A stretch of DNA of 64,000 nucleotides from JBBRVP01 sp038246785 (lineage in GTDB: Bacteria > Actinomycetota > Actinomycetes > Jiangellales > Jiangellaceae), in NCBI GenBank assembly GCA_038246785.1, contig JBBRVP010000009.1:37084-101083 (forward strand), given 5' to 3'. Below the pieces are notes generated by a model. The model was not told the origin of the DNA, did not search any database, and saw only the letters and a list, made by a program, of their open reading frames with translations. Shown in pieces: positions 1 through 8,350 of the stretch. Position numbers and translations under genes: made by a program. Each line of letters starts with the position of its first letter. The stretch's first letter is position 1.

Positions 1-434
1 CAGGGCGCCGTGGAGATGTAGGCCCGCAGCTGGTGGCTCTCGCTCTCCAGCTCGTCGAGCCGGTGCTTGACCACGTCGCCGATGCTGACGATCCCGGACA
101 GCCGCCCCTCGACGACGACCGGGACGTGCCGTATCCGGTGGTCGGTCATCAGCCGCATCAGCCCGTCGAGGTCCTCGTCGAGGGTGGCGGTGCGCACCTC
201 AGCCGTCATGATCTCCCCGACGGTTGCGGCGAGCAGCTCGCTGCCCCGCTCGCCGAGCCTGCGTACGACGTCGCGCTCGGAGACGATCCCGGCAACCGCC
301 GCGCCGTCGTCGCTGACCACCAGCGCGCCGACGTTGTGCTCGGCCAGGAGGGCCAGCAGCTCGCGCACCGTCGCATCCGGTCGCACCGTCACGACCCGGT
401 TGCCCTTGCCGCGGAGCACGTCCTTGATGCGCAT
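1..434 (-). CDS. CBS-domain protein (3' part cut by the window edge)
   Basis: Translating the minus strand from the ATG at 434 gives about 144 residues that stay open to the window edge, so the C-terminus is missing. The protein starts MRIKDVLRGKGNRVVTV and contains two CBS motifs. The first covers about residues 8-60 (ALVVSDDGAAVAGIVSERDVV) split by a short linker, and the second about 75-130 (EIMTAEVRT ... HVPVVVEGRLSGIVSIGDVV). CBS pairs usually bind adenosyl ligands such as AMP or SAM and act as regulatory modules. No catalytic domain is seen in the visible part, so it resembles the stand-alone two-CBS proteins of about 140 residues common in actinobacteria. Its partner is unknown. Confidence 0.85.
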   Translation of the reverse strand, partial: MRIKDVLRGKGNRVVTVRPDATVRELLALLAEHNVGALVVSDDGAAVAGIVSERDVVRRLGERGSELLAATVGEIMTAEVRTATLDEDLDGLMRLMTDHRIRHVPVVVEGRLSGIVSIGDVVKHRLDELESESHQLRAYISTAP

Positions 435-537
435 GTCGCCCACTCCCAGGGGCCCGGTCCCGCGCCGGACCTTGGGGCGCAGGGTAGCGCCGCAGGTGCT
501 GCCCGGCCAGGGTCGGTCGTCCCCCCAGGGTGCCAGG

Positions 538-1467
538 ATGTCGCCCGTGCACCGGTCCGGCCGCCTCCTTCTGGACTCACGCCGCGACCTGGGCGTGGCG
601 GGCGTCGTGCTCCTGGCGATCACCGCCGTGCTGCTGGCCGACCGCACAGCAGGAGCCTGGACGCAGCGCAGCCTCGGCCTGGCGACGTGGCTCCTGCTCG
701 TCGGGCTGCTGGCCCGCGAGCGGCCGCTCGTGCGCGCGCAGACTGCGGTGGTCGTCGGCTTCGCGACCTGCGTCGAGCTGACCTGCTCGCCGCTGCTGCA
801 CGTCTACACGTATCGCCTGGACAACCTGCCTGCGTTCGTCCCGCCGGGGCACGGGCTGGTCTACCTCGCGGCGCTCGCCCTCGGCCGCTCAGCGCTCGTG
901 CGTGCGTGGTCGCGGCCGCTCGTCGCCGCGGTGGTCCTCGGCGGCGGCGTGTGGGCGCTGTTCGGCGTCACGCTCGCCGAGCGTCCCGACGCGCTGGGGG
1001 CGTTCTGGTACGTCTGCCTGGTCGGCTTCCTCCTCTGGGGCCGCTCTCGGACGCTCTACGTCGGGGCCTTCGTCGTCGTCAGCTGCCTCGAGCTGCTCGG
1101 CACAGCACTGGGCACCTGGACGTGGGGCGTCGCCGATCCGACCGGCTGGGTGAGCATCGGCAACCCGCCCTCCGGCGCCGCGGGGGGCTACGGCTGGTTC
1201 GACCTCGCCGCGGTCCTGGCCGCCCCCGCCGTGCTGGCGCTGCCCCAGCACCGCCGGGCACGTCAGTCGGCGAGCCGGGCCAGCACGTCCTCGTGCAGCA
1301 GCCCGTTGGTGGCCAGTGCGTTGCCTCCCAGCGGACCCGGCGTGCCGTCGAGCGCGCTGAAGCGGCCGCCGGCCTCGGTGACGACGATGCAGGGCGCGGC
1401 CCTGTCGTGCAGCGCCAGGTCTGGCTCGGCGGCCACGTCGAGCGTCCCCTCGGCGAGCAGCACGTAG
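538..1467 (+). CDS. Uncharacterised polytopic membrane protein
   Basis: An ATG at 538 opens a 309-residue frame with about seven hydrophobic segments, for example VAGVVLLAITAVLLA and LATWLLLVGLLA. It has a distinctive loop, LPAFVPPGHGLVYLAAL, and an aromatic, Gly-rich stretch GAAGGYGWFDL before the last helix. The final 65 or so residues are Ser/Ala/Pro-rich and lie antisense to the 3' end of the convergent phosphatase gene. That overlap of about 205 bp is unusually long. Either the gene really ends there or a frame error removed an earlier stop. I do not recognise a named family and assign no function. Confidence 0.6.
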   Translation: MSPVHRSGRLLLDSRRDLGVAGVVLLAITAVLLADRTAGAWTQRSLGLATWLLLVGLLARERPLVRAQTAVVVGFATCVELTCSPLLHVYTYRLDNLPAFVPPGHGLVYLAALALGRSALVRAWSRPLVAAVVLGGGVWALFGVTLAERPDALGAFWYVCLVGFLLWGRSRTLYVGAFVVVSCLELLGTALGTWTWGVADPTGWVSIGNPPSGAAGGYGWFDLAAVLAAPAVLALPQHRRARQSASRASTSSCSSPLVASALPPSGPGVPSSALKRPPASVTTMQGAALSCSARSGSAATSSVPSASST

Positions 1468-2051
1468 GACCAGAAGTCTCCGTAGCCGCGGGTCCGCCAG
1501 CACGCGCGGGCCAGGTCGAGGAACGCCTCGAGCCGCCCCCGCTCCTCCCAGCCCTTCAGGGAGGAGTAGGACAGCGACGCGTCGGCGAGCCGGGCGACCG
1601 AGGACACCGTGCAGCGCCGCGCGGAGGTCAGGCTCCGGCCCGCCCAGGCTCCGGCGCCCCGAGCCGCCCACCAGCGACGCCCCAGGGCAGGCGCCGACAC
1701 GACGCCCGCCACGACCTCGTCCTCCACCATCAGCCCGATGAGGGTCGCCCAGACTGGTACCCCGCGCAGGAAGTTCTTGGTGCCGTCGATCGGGTCGACG
1801 ACCCACCGGCGCGGCCCCCAGCCGGTGGAGCCCATCTCCTCGCCCACGACCGCGTCCCGCGATCGCACCCGCGAGAGGGTGCCGCGCACCACCTCCTCGA
1901 CACGCCGGTCGGCGTCGGTCACCGGCGTGGAGTCCGGCTTGGTGTGCACGGCCAGGTCCAGCGCCCGGAAGCGGTCCATGGTGATGCCGTCGGCGTCGTC
2001 GGCCAGCAGATGCGCCAGCCGCAGGTCGTCGTCGTGGGTCACGGCGGGCAT
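1263..2051 (-). CDS. hisN: Inositol-monophosphatase-family phosphatase, probably histidinol-phosphatase (HisN-like)
   Basis: The 262-residue protein has the metal-binding signature of the lithium-sensitive phosphatase family: GEEMG near residue 70, DPIDGTKNF near 87-95, and a C-terminal GG-containing segment TEAGGRFSAL. Members hydrolyse phosphomonoesters using Mg2+. The actinobacterial subgroup with this length and RGYGDFWSY motif is the one containing HisN, the last phosphatase of histidine synthesis. The usual WD of the C-terminal motif reads HD here, so the substrate call is softer than the family call. Its neighbours rsgA and aroA do not identify the substrate. Confidence 0.75.
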   Translation of the reverse strand: MPAVTHDDDLRLAHLLADDADGITMDRFRALDLAVHTKPDSTPVTDADRRVEEVVRGTLSRVRSRDAVVGEEMGSTGWGPRRWVVDPIDGTKNFLRGVPVWATLIGLMVEDEVVAGVVSAPALGRRWWAARGAGAWAGRSLTSARRCTVSSVARLADASLSYSSLKGWEERGRLEAFLDLARACWRTRGYGDFWSYVLLAEGTLDVAAEPDLALHDRAAPCIVVTEAGGRFSALDGTPGPLGGNALATNGLLHEDVLARLAD

Positions 2052-2131
2052 GCGCGCGAGGGTAGCGGCGGGTGAACCTCGACGGGGGCCGCCACGTTGA
2101 CCGGGAGATCGTCTCGCCTCCGGAGGGGCCC

Positions 2132-2590
2132 GTGCCCGACACTGTGTTCGGTCTGCCGCTGCACCCGCTCGTCATCCACGCGGTGGTGGTGCTGGTGCCG
2201 CTCGCGGCGCTCGGCGCGTTCGCGCTCGCCGGGGTGCCCCGGTGGCGGCGCGCGTACGGGTGGCCGGTGCTGGCCCTCGCGACCGTCGCCTTGCTGAGCG
2301 TGCCGGTGGCGACCCGGACCGGCGAGCAGCTCAAGGCCTCGCTCACGCTGGGTGGACCCGTGCTCGACAAGGTCGCCCGCCACCAGCAGCTGGGCGGGCT
2401 GGTCATCTGGGCGGTCCTGCCGCTGTGGGCGCTGCTGCTCGCGCTCGTGCTGGCCCACCGGTCGGGGCAGCGGCCCGGCGTCGAGGCGGTCGCCGCCTGG
2501 TTGGCCGCGCTCGCCGGTGTCGCCGCGACCGTCCTCGTCGTGCTCGCCGGCCATGCCGGCGCGACCGCGGTGTGGAACCCCGCCGGCTGA
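2132..2590 (+). CDS. DUF2231 four-helix membrane protein
   Basis: The GTG at 2132 is preferred over the in-frame GTG at 2072 because GGAGG at 2122-2126 sits just upstream. The 152-residue product has four transmembrane segments and the DUF2231 pattern: GLPLHPLVIHAVVVLVPLA at the start, a HQQLGG loop before helix 3, and GHAGATAVW at the end. The paired histidines in the first and last segments suggest cofactor or metal contact, but the family has no established reaction. It is divergent from the HisN-like gene, with about 80 bp between starts. Confidence 0.75.
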   Translation: MPDTVFGLPLHPLVIHAVVVLVPLAALGAFALAGVPRWRRAYGWPVLALATVALLSVPVATRTGEQLKASLTLGGPVLDKVARHQQLGGLVIWAVLPLWALLLALVLAHRSGQRPGVEAVAAWLAALAGVAATVLVVLAGHAGATAVWNPAG

Positions 2591-2684
2591 CGTCATCCGC
2601 CCGGCGCTCTACACCCCCGGATGCGTCAGGCTCAGCGGGGGGCAGGGCCGCGGGTGGGCCTGACACATGCGGGGGCCGCTCGGC

Positions 2685-3722
2685 TCAATCGGCGTCGGGC
2701 GTGTCGCGGGCGGCCAGCAGCCTGCGCAGCGATTCCACGCGCGCGGCGTCGACGCGTCCAGCCGCCGCGGCCTCGTCGAGGGCGCAGTCCGGTGCGTCGC
2801 CGGCGTGGGTGCAGCCCCGGGGGCAGCCGGCGATCGCGTCGGCGAGGTCGGGGAAGGCGCCGACGACGCGGTCCGGGTCGACGTGGGCGAGGCCGAAGGA
2901 CCGTACCCCGGGCGTGTCGACGACCCAGCCACCGTCGGGAAGGCGCAGGACCACCGCGCTCGACGAGGTGTGCCGCCCGCGCCCGGTCACGGCGTTGACC
3001 TCGCCGGTCAACCGTCCGGCCGCGGGGACGAGCGCGTTGACCAGGGTCGACTTGCCGACCCCGGAGTGCCCCACCAGCACACTGACCCTTCCGCGGAGCC
3101 GCGTCCGCAGCGCGCCCAGTCCCCTGTCGAGCGCGCGCCCGCCCCCACGGCGGCCGGTGACGACCGCGGGGACGCTGAGCGGGGCGTAGGCGGCGAGCAG
3201 CGGCGCCGGGTCGGCCAGGTCGGCCTTGGTCAGGCACAGCAGCGGGTCCAGCCCGGCGTCGTACGCCGCCACGAGGCAGCGGTCGACCAGCCGAGGCCGC
3301 GGCGGTGGGTCGGCCAGCGCGGTGACGACCACCAGCTGGTCGGCGTTGGCGACGACGACGCGCTCGACCGGGTCGGCGTCGTCGGCGGTCCGGCGGAGCA
3401 CCGTGCGGCGCGGCTCGACGCGGACGATGCGGGCCAGGCTGCCCTCCGTACCCGTGGTGTCGCCGACCAGCCCCACCAGGTCGCCCACGACGACACCCTG
3501 GCGGCCGAGCTCGCGGGCCGTCATGGCCGTGACCTCGCGGCCCTGGCCAGGCTGGTCCGGTGTGCCGCCGACAAGGCAGCCGTAGCGCCCGCGGTCGACG
3601 GTCACCACCCGCCCGGCCACCGCGTCGTCATGGGTGGGGCGGTCCTTGGTGCGCGGGCGTGACTTGGCGCGCTGCGGCCTCGCCCGGTAGTCGTCCTCGT
3701 GGTGGTCGTAGCGCTCGCTCAT
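2685..3722 (-). CDS. rsgA: Ribosome small-subunit-dependent GTPase A
   Basis: The 345-residue GTPase helps 30S subunit maturation and release of assembly factors. The G motifs are circularly permuted as in the family: TKAD (G4) at 165-168 precedes GHSGVGKS (G1) at 218-225 and DTPG (G3) at 269-272. An OB-like N-terminal domain covers about 35-105, and the C-terminal zinc knuckle uses C300, C304, H306 and C313. I chose the ATG at 3722 because GGAGG lies 8 bases upstream. The gene follows aroA on the same strand with a short gap, the pairing also seen around sigH/sigR in mycobacteria. Confidence 0.95.
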   Translation of the reverse strand: MSERYDHHEDDYRARPQRAKSRPRTKDRPTHDDAVAGRVVTVDRGRYGCLVGGTPDQPGQGREVTAMTARELGRQGVVVGDLVGLVGDTTGTEGSLARIVRVEPRRTVLRRTADDADPVERVVVANADQLVVVTALADPPPRPRLVDRCLVAAYDAGLDPLLCLTKADLADPAPLLAAYAPLSVPAVVTGRRGGGRALDRGLGALRTRLRGRVSVLVGHSGVGKSTLVNALVPAAGRLTGEVNAVTGRGRHTSSSAVVLRLPDGGWVVDTPGVRSFGLAHVDPDRVVGAFPDLADAIAGCPRGCTHAGDAPDCALDEAAAAGRVDAARVESLRRLLAARDTPDAD

Positions 3723-3779
3723 CGCAGGCACCTCCGGTGACTCACCCCGGTGATTCCCTCGGTGAGACCCTGCGGTCGC

Positions 3780-5099
3780 TCACTCCGCCGGCCCGCCCCG
3801 GGATCCGAGCATCCGCGCCCAGGTCCCGGGGAAGTCGGGGAACGTCTTGTCGGTCGTGGCGATGTCCTCGACGAGGACGCCGGGGACGACCAGGCCGAGG
3901 ACGGCGAGCGCCTGGGCGATGCGATGGTCGGCGTGGGTGTGCAGCAGCGTCCCGTGCAGCGGCCGCGGCCGCACCTCGAGCCCGTCGGCGGTCTCGCGCA
4001 CCGCGCCGCCGAGCCGGCCGATCTCGGCGGCCAGGGCGGCCAGCCGGTCTGTCTCGTGCCCGCGCAGGTGGGCGATGCCGCGCAGGTACGACGGCCCGTC
4101 GGCAACCGCCGCCACGGCGGTGAGCACCGGGGTCAGCTCCCCGACCTCGTGCAGGTCGGCCTCGACGCCGTGCACGCGACCGCCGCCGCGCACGGTGAGG
4201 CCCGTGTCGTCGAGGGACACCTCCGCGCCGAATGCGGCCAGCAGACCACGCACCGCGTCACCCGCCTGCCTGGTGCGCCGCGGCCAGTGCGGCACCCGCA
4301 CCTCACCACCGGTGACGAGGGCCGCCGCCAGGAACGGCGCGGCGCTGGACAGGTCCGGCTCGACGACCTCGTCGAGGGCTGCGACGGCGCCGGGAGCCAC
4401 CACCCAGCGGTCCGCCTCGGCGTCGTCGACGCTCACGCCGCGCTCGCGCAGCATGGCCACCGTCATCCGGATGTGCGGCTGCGAGGGGACCGGGTCTGCG
4501 TCGTGGCGCAGGTCCAAGCCTTGGTCGAAGCGCGCGCCGGCGAGCAGCAGCGCGGAGACGAACTGGCTGGAGGCCGCCGCGTCGATCCTCGCCGCCCCGC
4601 CCCGGACGCTGCCCAAGCCGACCACCGTGAGGGGCAGGGCCCCCCGGCCGCCGTCGTCCACGTGCGCGCCGACCGCTCGAAGCGCCGTCAGGAGCTGGCC
4701 CATGGGGCGGGCTCGAGCGCGACGATCACCGTCGAACCGGACCGAACCGGCGGCGAGCGCCGCAACCGGGGGCACGAAGCGCATGACCGTGCCGGCCAGG
4801 CCACAGTCCACCTCGGCCGGCCCCTGCAGGCGGCCTGGCCCCACCAGCCAGTCCTCACCGTCGTCCACGACCGTCACGCCGAGCGCGCGCAGGGCGGCCA
4901 CCATCAGCAGGGTGTCGCGCGCCCGCAGCGGTGCACCGAGCCGCGAGGGTCGATCGGCCAACGCCGCCAGGACGAGCGCGCGGTTGGTGAGCGACTTCGA
5001 GCCGGGGACCTCGACCGTGGCGCTGACCGGTCCGGGCGCCAGCGGCGCTGCCCACGGCCGCGACATGGCGGCGTCGACCACCGGCGGCGTACCCACCAC
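3780..5099 (-). CDS. aroA: 3-phosphoshikimate 1-carboxyvinyltransferase (EPSP synthase)
   Basis: It catalyses transfer of the enolpyruvyl group of PEP to shikimate-3-phosphate, step six of the chorismate pathway. The protein is up to 439 residues. It shows PGSKSLTNRALVLAALA near the N-terminus, in which Lys and Ser/Thr bind PEP and S3P, and GLAGTVMRF matching the class-typical G-AGT-RF motif. TDKTFPDFPGTW lies close to the end. Start choice is uncertain: GTG at 5099 gives the longest form and the ATG at 5066 (MSRPWAAPL) is equally plausible, with no clear Shine-Dalgarno for either. Likely cotranscribed with rsgA. Confidence 0.95.
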   Translation of the reverse strand: MVGTPPVVDAAMSRPWAAPLAPGPVSATVEVPGSKSLTNRALVLAALADRPSRLGAPLRARDTLLMVAALRALGVTVVDDGEDWLVGPGRLQGPAEVDCGLAGTVMRFVPPVAALAAGSVRFDGDRRARARPMGQLLTALRAVGAHVDDGGRGALPLTVVGLGSVRGGAARIDAAASSQFVSALLLAGARFDQGLDLRHDADPVPSQPHIRMTVAMLRERGVSVDDAEADRWVVAPGAVAALDEVVEPDLSSAAPFLAAALVTGGEVRVPHWPRRTRQAGDAVRGLLAAFGAEVSLDDTGLTVRGGGRVHGVEADLHEVGELTPVLTAVAAVADGPSYLRGIAHLRGHETDRLAALAAEIGRLGGAVRETADGLEVRPRPLHGTLLHTHADHRIAQALAVLGLVVPGVLVEDIATTDKTFPDFPGTWARMLGSRGGPAE

Positions 5100-5131
5100 G
5101 GCAGGTTAGTGGGGGACCTGCGGCAGCCTGG

Positions 5132-5680
5132 TCAGGCGACCAGCTCGTGGGCCGTCCGCCGAGCGTCGGCGCGGGCGGCGCGGACCGCCAGCTTCGCCTC
5201 CCGCCGCGCGGTGCGGGCAGCGCGCGTGGCGTCCTTGGCCGCCCGCCTCGTACGCCAGGCGACGCCGGGCTTGCCGGCAGTGTCCACGCCCGCGATCAGC
5301 AGCCCGCCGGCCAGGCTGACGTTCTTGAGGAACTGGATGCGTTGCGCCCGCCGCTGCGCCGGGTCGTCCTCGTCCCAGAAGCGGTGGCCCGCCGCGGTGG
5401 TCGGCACCAGGGACGCCGCCAGAGCGAGCGAGGAGGCGCGCGGGAAGCTACCGGTCGCCAGTGCCAAGCCGGCGACGACCTGCGTGGCCGCGTTGACCCG
5501 GACCAGCGCCTTGGGATCGGTCGGGAGCCATGGCACGTACCGTTCGAGCGCCGGGCGCAGGCGGTCGACCAGGGTCTTCGACTTCCCGACGACGGGCTCG
5601 GGATCGCGAAGGACCTGCGCTCCCTGCACGACGAACACGGTGGCGAGCATGGGTCGGGCGAGGGCTCTGACCAGCGTCAT
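5132..5680 (-). CDS. DoxX-family membrane protein
   Basis: The ATG at 5680 has a purine-rich AAGGCGAGGG just upstream and gives 182 residues. The protein has the four-helix DoxX layout: MTLVRALARPMLATVFVVQG, then NAATQVVAGLALATG, a third helix at about 82-95, and FLKNVSLAGGLLIAGVD. A basic tail (about 140-182) rich in Ala and Arg looks cytosolic and helical. DoxX proteins have been tied to thiol and redox homeostasis in mycobacteria, which fits the nearby sigR-rsrA. The gene is divergent from the SRAP gene, with about 80 bp between starts. Confidence 0.85.
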   Translation of the reverse strand: MTLVRALARPMLATVFVVQGAQVLRDPEPVVGKSKTLVDRLRPALERYVPWLPTDPKALVRVNAATQVVAGLALATGSFPRASSLALAASLVPTTAAGHRFWDEDDPAQRRAQRIQFLKNVSLAGGLLIAGVDTAGKPGVAWRTRRAAKDATRAARTARREAKLAVRAARADARRTAHELVA

Positions 5681-5761
5681 GCCCTCGCCTTTCCCCCCGC
5701 GGCCCCCGCCGAACCTCCTGCACCCGTTCCCGCGGGTCCGGGGTGTGCGAGGGTGAGGCGC

Positions 5762-6547
5762 ATGTGCGGGCGGTACGCGGCGAGCCGTAGCCCCGAGGAC
5801 CTCGTCGAGGAGTTCGAGGTGGATCGCGTCGTGCCCGGCACGGCCGAGCGCCTCGAGCCGGACTGGAACGTCGCACCGACCAAGCCGGTGCCCGGCGTGC
5901 TCACCCGCTGGCGACGCGACGAGTCGGGTCGGCGGACCGACGAACCCGAGCGTCGGCTGACCGCCCTGCGCTGGGGGTTGGTGCCGTCGTGGGCGAAGGA
6001 CCCGGCGATCGGCTCTCGGCTCATCAACGCCCGCGTCGAGACCGTGGCCGACAAGCCGGCCTTTCGCAAGGCGTTCGCCGCCCGCCGCTGCCTGTTGCCC
6101 GCTGACGGCTACTACGAGTGGTACGGCGAGCAGCGCGGGCGCAAGCAGCCGTTCTGGATCGCACCGTCCGACGGGGGCGTGCTCGCGCTGGCCGGGCTCT
6201 ACGAGTTGTGGCGTGACCCCCGTCGTAGCGCGGAGGACCCAGAGGCGGTCTGGTGGACGAGCACCGTCATCACGACGACCGCGGAGGACGGACTGGGTCG
6301 TATCCACGACCGGATGCCGATGACGGTCGATCGTGCGCGATGGGACCAGTGGCTCGACCCGGCCACGAGCGACCCGGAGCGCCTGCGCGCCCTGCTCGTC
6401 CCCGCGATGCCCGGCCGGCTGAGTGCCGTACCGGTCTCGACCGAGGTCAACGACGTCCGCAACAACGGGCCGCAGCTGGTGCACCCGCTGCCCGACGGGC
6501 TCGTGACGACCTCCGACGACGAACCGGTGCTCTTCGAGCGCCCGTGA
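5762..6547 (+). CDS. SRAP-domain protein (YedK/HMCES family), abasic-site shield
   Basis: Cys2 becomes N-terminal after Met1 removal, and in this family it forms a covalent thiazolidine link to abasic sites in single-stranded DNA. The 261-residue product keeps the known features: MCGRYA at the start, WNVAPT with the conserved Asn near residue 39, DGYYEWYG with the catalytic Glu, and HDRMPM with the active-site His. The GTG-rich intergenic spacing to the next gene is only 10 bases, so it may be cotranscribed with the hydrolase downstream. The role is protection and repair of replication-blocking AP sites. Confidence 0.93.
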   Translation: MCGRYAASRSPEDLVEEFEVDRVVPGTAERLEPDWNVAPTKPVPGVLTRWRRDESGRRTDEPERRLTALRWGLVPSWAKDPAIGSRLINARVETVADKPAFRKAFAARRCLLPADGYYEWYGEQRGRKQPFWIAPSDGGVLALAGLYELWRDPRRSAEDPEAVWWTSTVITTTAEDGLGRIHDRMPMTVDRARWDQWLDPATSDPERLRALLVPAMPGRLSAVPVSTEVNDVRNNGPQLVHPLPDGLVTTSDDEPVLFERP

Positions 6548-6557
6548 GTGCCGCTCG

Positions 6558-7217
6558 GTGAGCCCCCCGGGTCCACTCCTGGTCGCCACGCCGCACGGCG
6601 CGGGACGCGTGTGGTCGCACCGTTCGCGACGTCGGCCACGCTCGACCGTGGTGCTCGGGCACGGCGCCGGTGGCGGCCTGGCCGCCCGTGACCTCGTCCG
6701 GCTCGCCGCGCAGTTGCCGGAGCGCGGGGTCGACGTCGCTCTTGTCGAGCAGCCGTGGCGAGTGGCCGGGCGTCGGGTCGCTCCGCGCCCGGTGGTGCTC
6801 GATGCGGCCTGGTGCGCAGCGGTCTCGGCGCTCGGCGCCTCCGGTGGCGTGCGGGGCGCGCTGGTCGTCGGCGGGCGCAGTGCGGGCGCCCGCGTGGCCT
6901 GCCGCACGGCGGCGACGCTGGGGGCGGTCGGCGTGCTGGCCCTGGCCTTCCCGCTCCACCCGCCCGGCCGCCCGGAGCGCAGCCGGCGCCCCGAGCTGGA
7001 GGCGGCCGGCGTACCGGTGCTGGTCGTCCAGGGCGAGCGCGACCCGTTCGGGGCCCCGGCTGAGCTGGGGCAGGGCCGCTTCGAGGTGGTGCCGGTCGCC
7101 GACGCCGACCACGGCTTCGCCCGGCCCACCAGCCGCGGGGGCCCCGAGCCGGCATGGGAGCCGGTCATGGCCGCCGTCGTGCGCTGGCTCGACGAGGTGG
7201 TGCCGCCCGGGGAATGA
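6558..7217 (+). CDS. Alpha/beta hydrolase of the dienelactone hydrolase/KANL3-Tex30 type
   Basis: The GTG at 6558 opens a 219-residue frame. The fold markers are an oxyanion strand VVLGHGAGG, the nucleophile elbow GGRSAGARVA, an acid-bearing strand VLVVQGERDPFG, and the catalytic His in DADHGF. The lid domain is minimal, as in the small KANL3/Tex30-like hydrolases. The substrate is unknown. The stop codon overlaps the possible far-upstream ATG of sigR (7214), and the SigR-type promoter of sigR lies over its last codons. Confidence 0.75.
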   Translation: MSPPGPLLVATPHGAGRVWSHRSRRRPRSTVVLGHGAGGGLAARDLVRLAAQLPERGVDVALVEQPWRVAGRRVAPRPVVLDAAWCAAVSALGASGGVRGALVVGGRSAGARVACRTAATLGAVGVLALAFPLHPPGRPERSRRPELEAAGVPVLVVQGERDPFGAPAELGQGRFEVVPVADADHGFARPTSRGGPEPAWEPVMAAVVRWLDEVVPPGE

Positions 7218-7237
7218 GCGGTCGCCCGGGCGGCGTT
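7210..7237 (+). promoter_or_regulatory. Predicted SigR-dependent promoter of sigR
   Basis: GGGAAT at 7210-7215 and GTT at 7235-7237 are separated by 19 bases. The SigR/SigH class consensus is GGAAT-N18-GTT with about one base of slack. Sited 5' of sigR, it would give the positive autoregulation known from Streptomyces sigR. The start site would fall near 7244. Confidence 0.6.
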
Positions 7238-7390
7238 CGACCGGACGTGACCACGCAGACCGCCACCCGGCCGTTGGTCCGGTTCGGCGGGCTGCTGGGC
7301 TGGCGGGCGTGGCGGCCGGAGCGGACGGACTCGCTGCGCGGCGACGACCGGGCGGGCGGCCACCTCCGCGCGGGGCTACGCTCGGCGCCG

Positions 7391-8056
7391 ATGTCCCTTT
7401 CCCAGAGTCCGCGCGAACCGGGCAGCACGCCCGCCGCTGCGGTGCGCGCCGGGCCCGAACCGCCGGCCGTGCGGACTGCGAGGTTCGAGCTCGAGGCGCT
7501 GCCCTACCTCGACCAGCTCTACGGTGCAGCGCTGCGAATGACTCGCAACCCCGCCGATGCCGAGGACCTCGTCCAGGAGACCTTCGCCAAGGCGTTCGCC
7601 TCGTTTCACCAGTACGAGCCGGGCACCAACCTCAAGGCGTGGCTGTACCGCATACTCACCAACTCCTTCATCAACTCCTACCGCAAGAAGCAGCGCCAGC
7701 CGCAGCAGTCGGGCGCGGAAGACATCGAGGACTGGCAACTGGTGCGGGCGGAGTCGCACACCTCGTCCGGGCTGAAGTCCGCAGAGGCAGAGGCGCTCGA
7801 GCATCTCCCTGATTCCGACGTCAAGGAAGCCCTCCAGCAGATCCCCGAGGACTTCCGGATGGCGGTCTATCTCGCCGACGTCGAGGGGTTCGCGTACAAG
7901 GAGATCGCGGAGATCATGGGGACGCCGATCGGCACCGTGATGTCACGCCTGCACCGGGGCCGGCGGCAGTTGCGTGGGCTGCTCGAGGACTACGCCCTCG
8001 AGCGTGGGCTCGTCCGCACCGGCGGGGCCGCCAGGGCGAGGGAGGCCGGCGCATGA
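7391..8056 (+). CDS. sigR: RNA polymerase ECF sigma factor SigR (SigH of mycobacteria)
   Basis: SigR directs the response to disulfide stress. From the ATG at 7391 the protein has 221 residues. Region 2 spans about 35-105 (YGAALRMTRNPADAEDLVQETFAKAF ... WLYRILTNSFI, split here by omitted residues) and region 4 about 140-195, with the helix-turn-helix FAYKEIAEIMGTPIGTVMSRLHRG. The frame remains open upstream: in-frame starts at GTG 7247 and ATG 7214 would add 48 or 59 residues, comparable to the extended, unstable SigR-prime isoform described in Streptomyces. It overlaps rsrA by 4 bases (ATGA), implying translational coupling to its own inhibitor. Confidence 0.93.
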   Translation: MSLSQSPREPGSTPAAAVRAGPEPPAVRTARFELEALPYLDQLYGAALRMTRNPADAEDLVQETFAKAFASFHQYEPGTNLKAWLYRILTNSFINSYRKKQRQPQQSGAEDIEDWQLVRAESHTSSGLKSAEAEALEHLPDSDVKEALQQIPEDFRMAVYLADVEGFAYKEIAEIMGTPIGTVMSRLHRGRRQLRGLLEDYALERGLVRTGGAARAREAGA

Positions 8057-8319
8057 GCTGTGGCAATCCGCATGAAGTCGACTGCCGCGAGGTCCTGGAC
8101 CGGGTCTACTCGTTCATCGACGGCGAGCTCGGTCCCGGCGACCTCACCCAGATCCGGCGGCACCTCGACGAGTGCGGGCCGTGCCTGACGACGTTCGATC
8201 TCGAGCGCATGCTCAAGGCGCTGGTTGCCCGCTCCTGCCAGGAGCAAGCACCCGCCGAGCTGCGCGAGCGGATCCGCCTGCGCATCTCGCAGGTGCGCAT
8301 CGAGGTCGCCGACGGCTGA
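8053..8319 (+). CDS. rsrA: Zinc-binding redox-sensing anti-sigma factor RsrA
   Basis: This 88-residue protein holds SigR inactive under reducing conditions and releases it when disulfides form. All zinc and redox residues known from Streptomyces RsrA fall at the same positions: C11, H37, C41 and C44 (HLDECGPC, the HxxxCxxC motif), with extra cysteines at C3 and C62. It belongs to the ZAS subfamily. The start overlaps the sigR stop by ATGA. Expression should follow sigR, including the predicted SigR promoter, making a feedback loop. Confidence 0.95.
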   Translation: MSCGNPHEVDCREVLDRVYSFIDGELGPGDLTQIRRHLDECGPCLTTFDLERMLKALVARSCQEQAPAELRERIRLRISQVRIEVADG

Positions 8320-8350
8320 AGCCGGGCGACCGTCTGCCAGGCGGCTGTCG

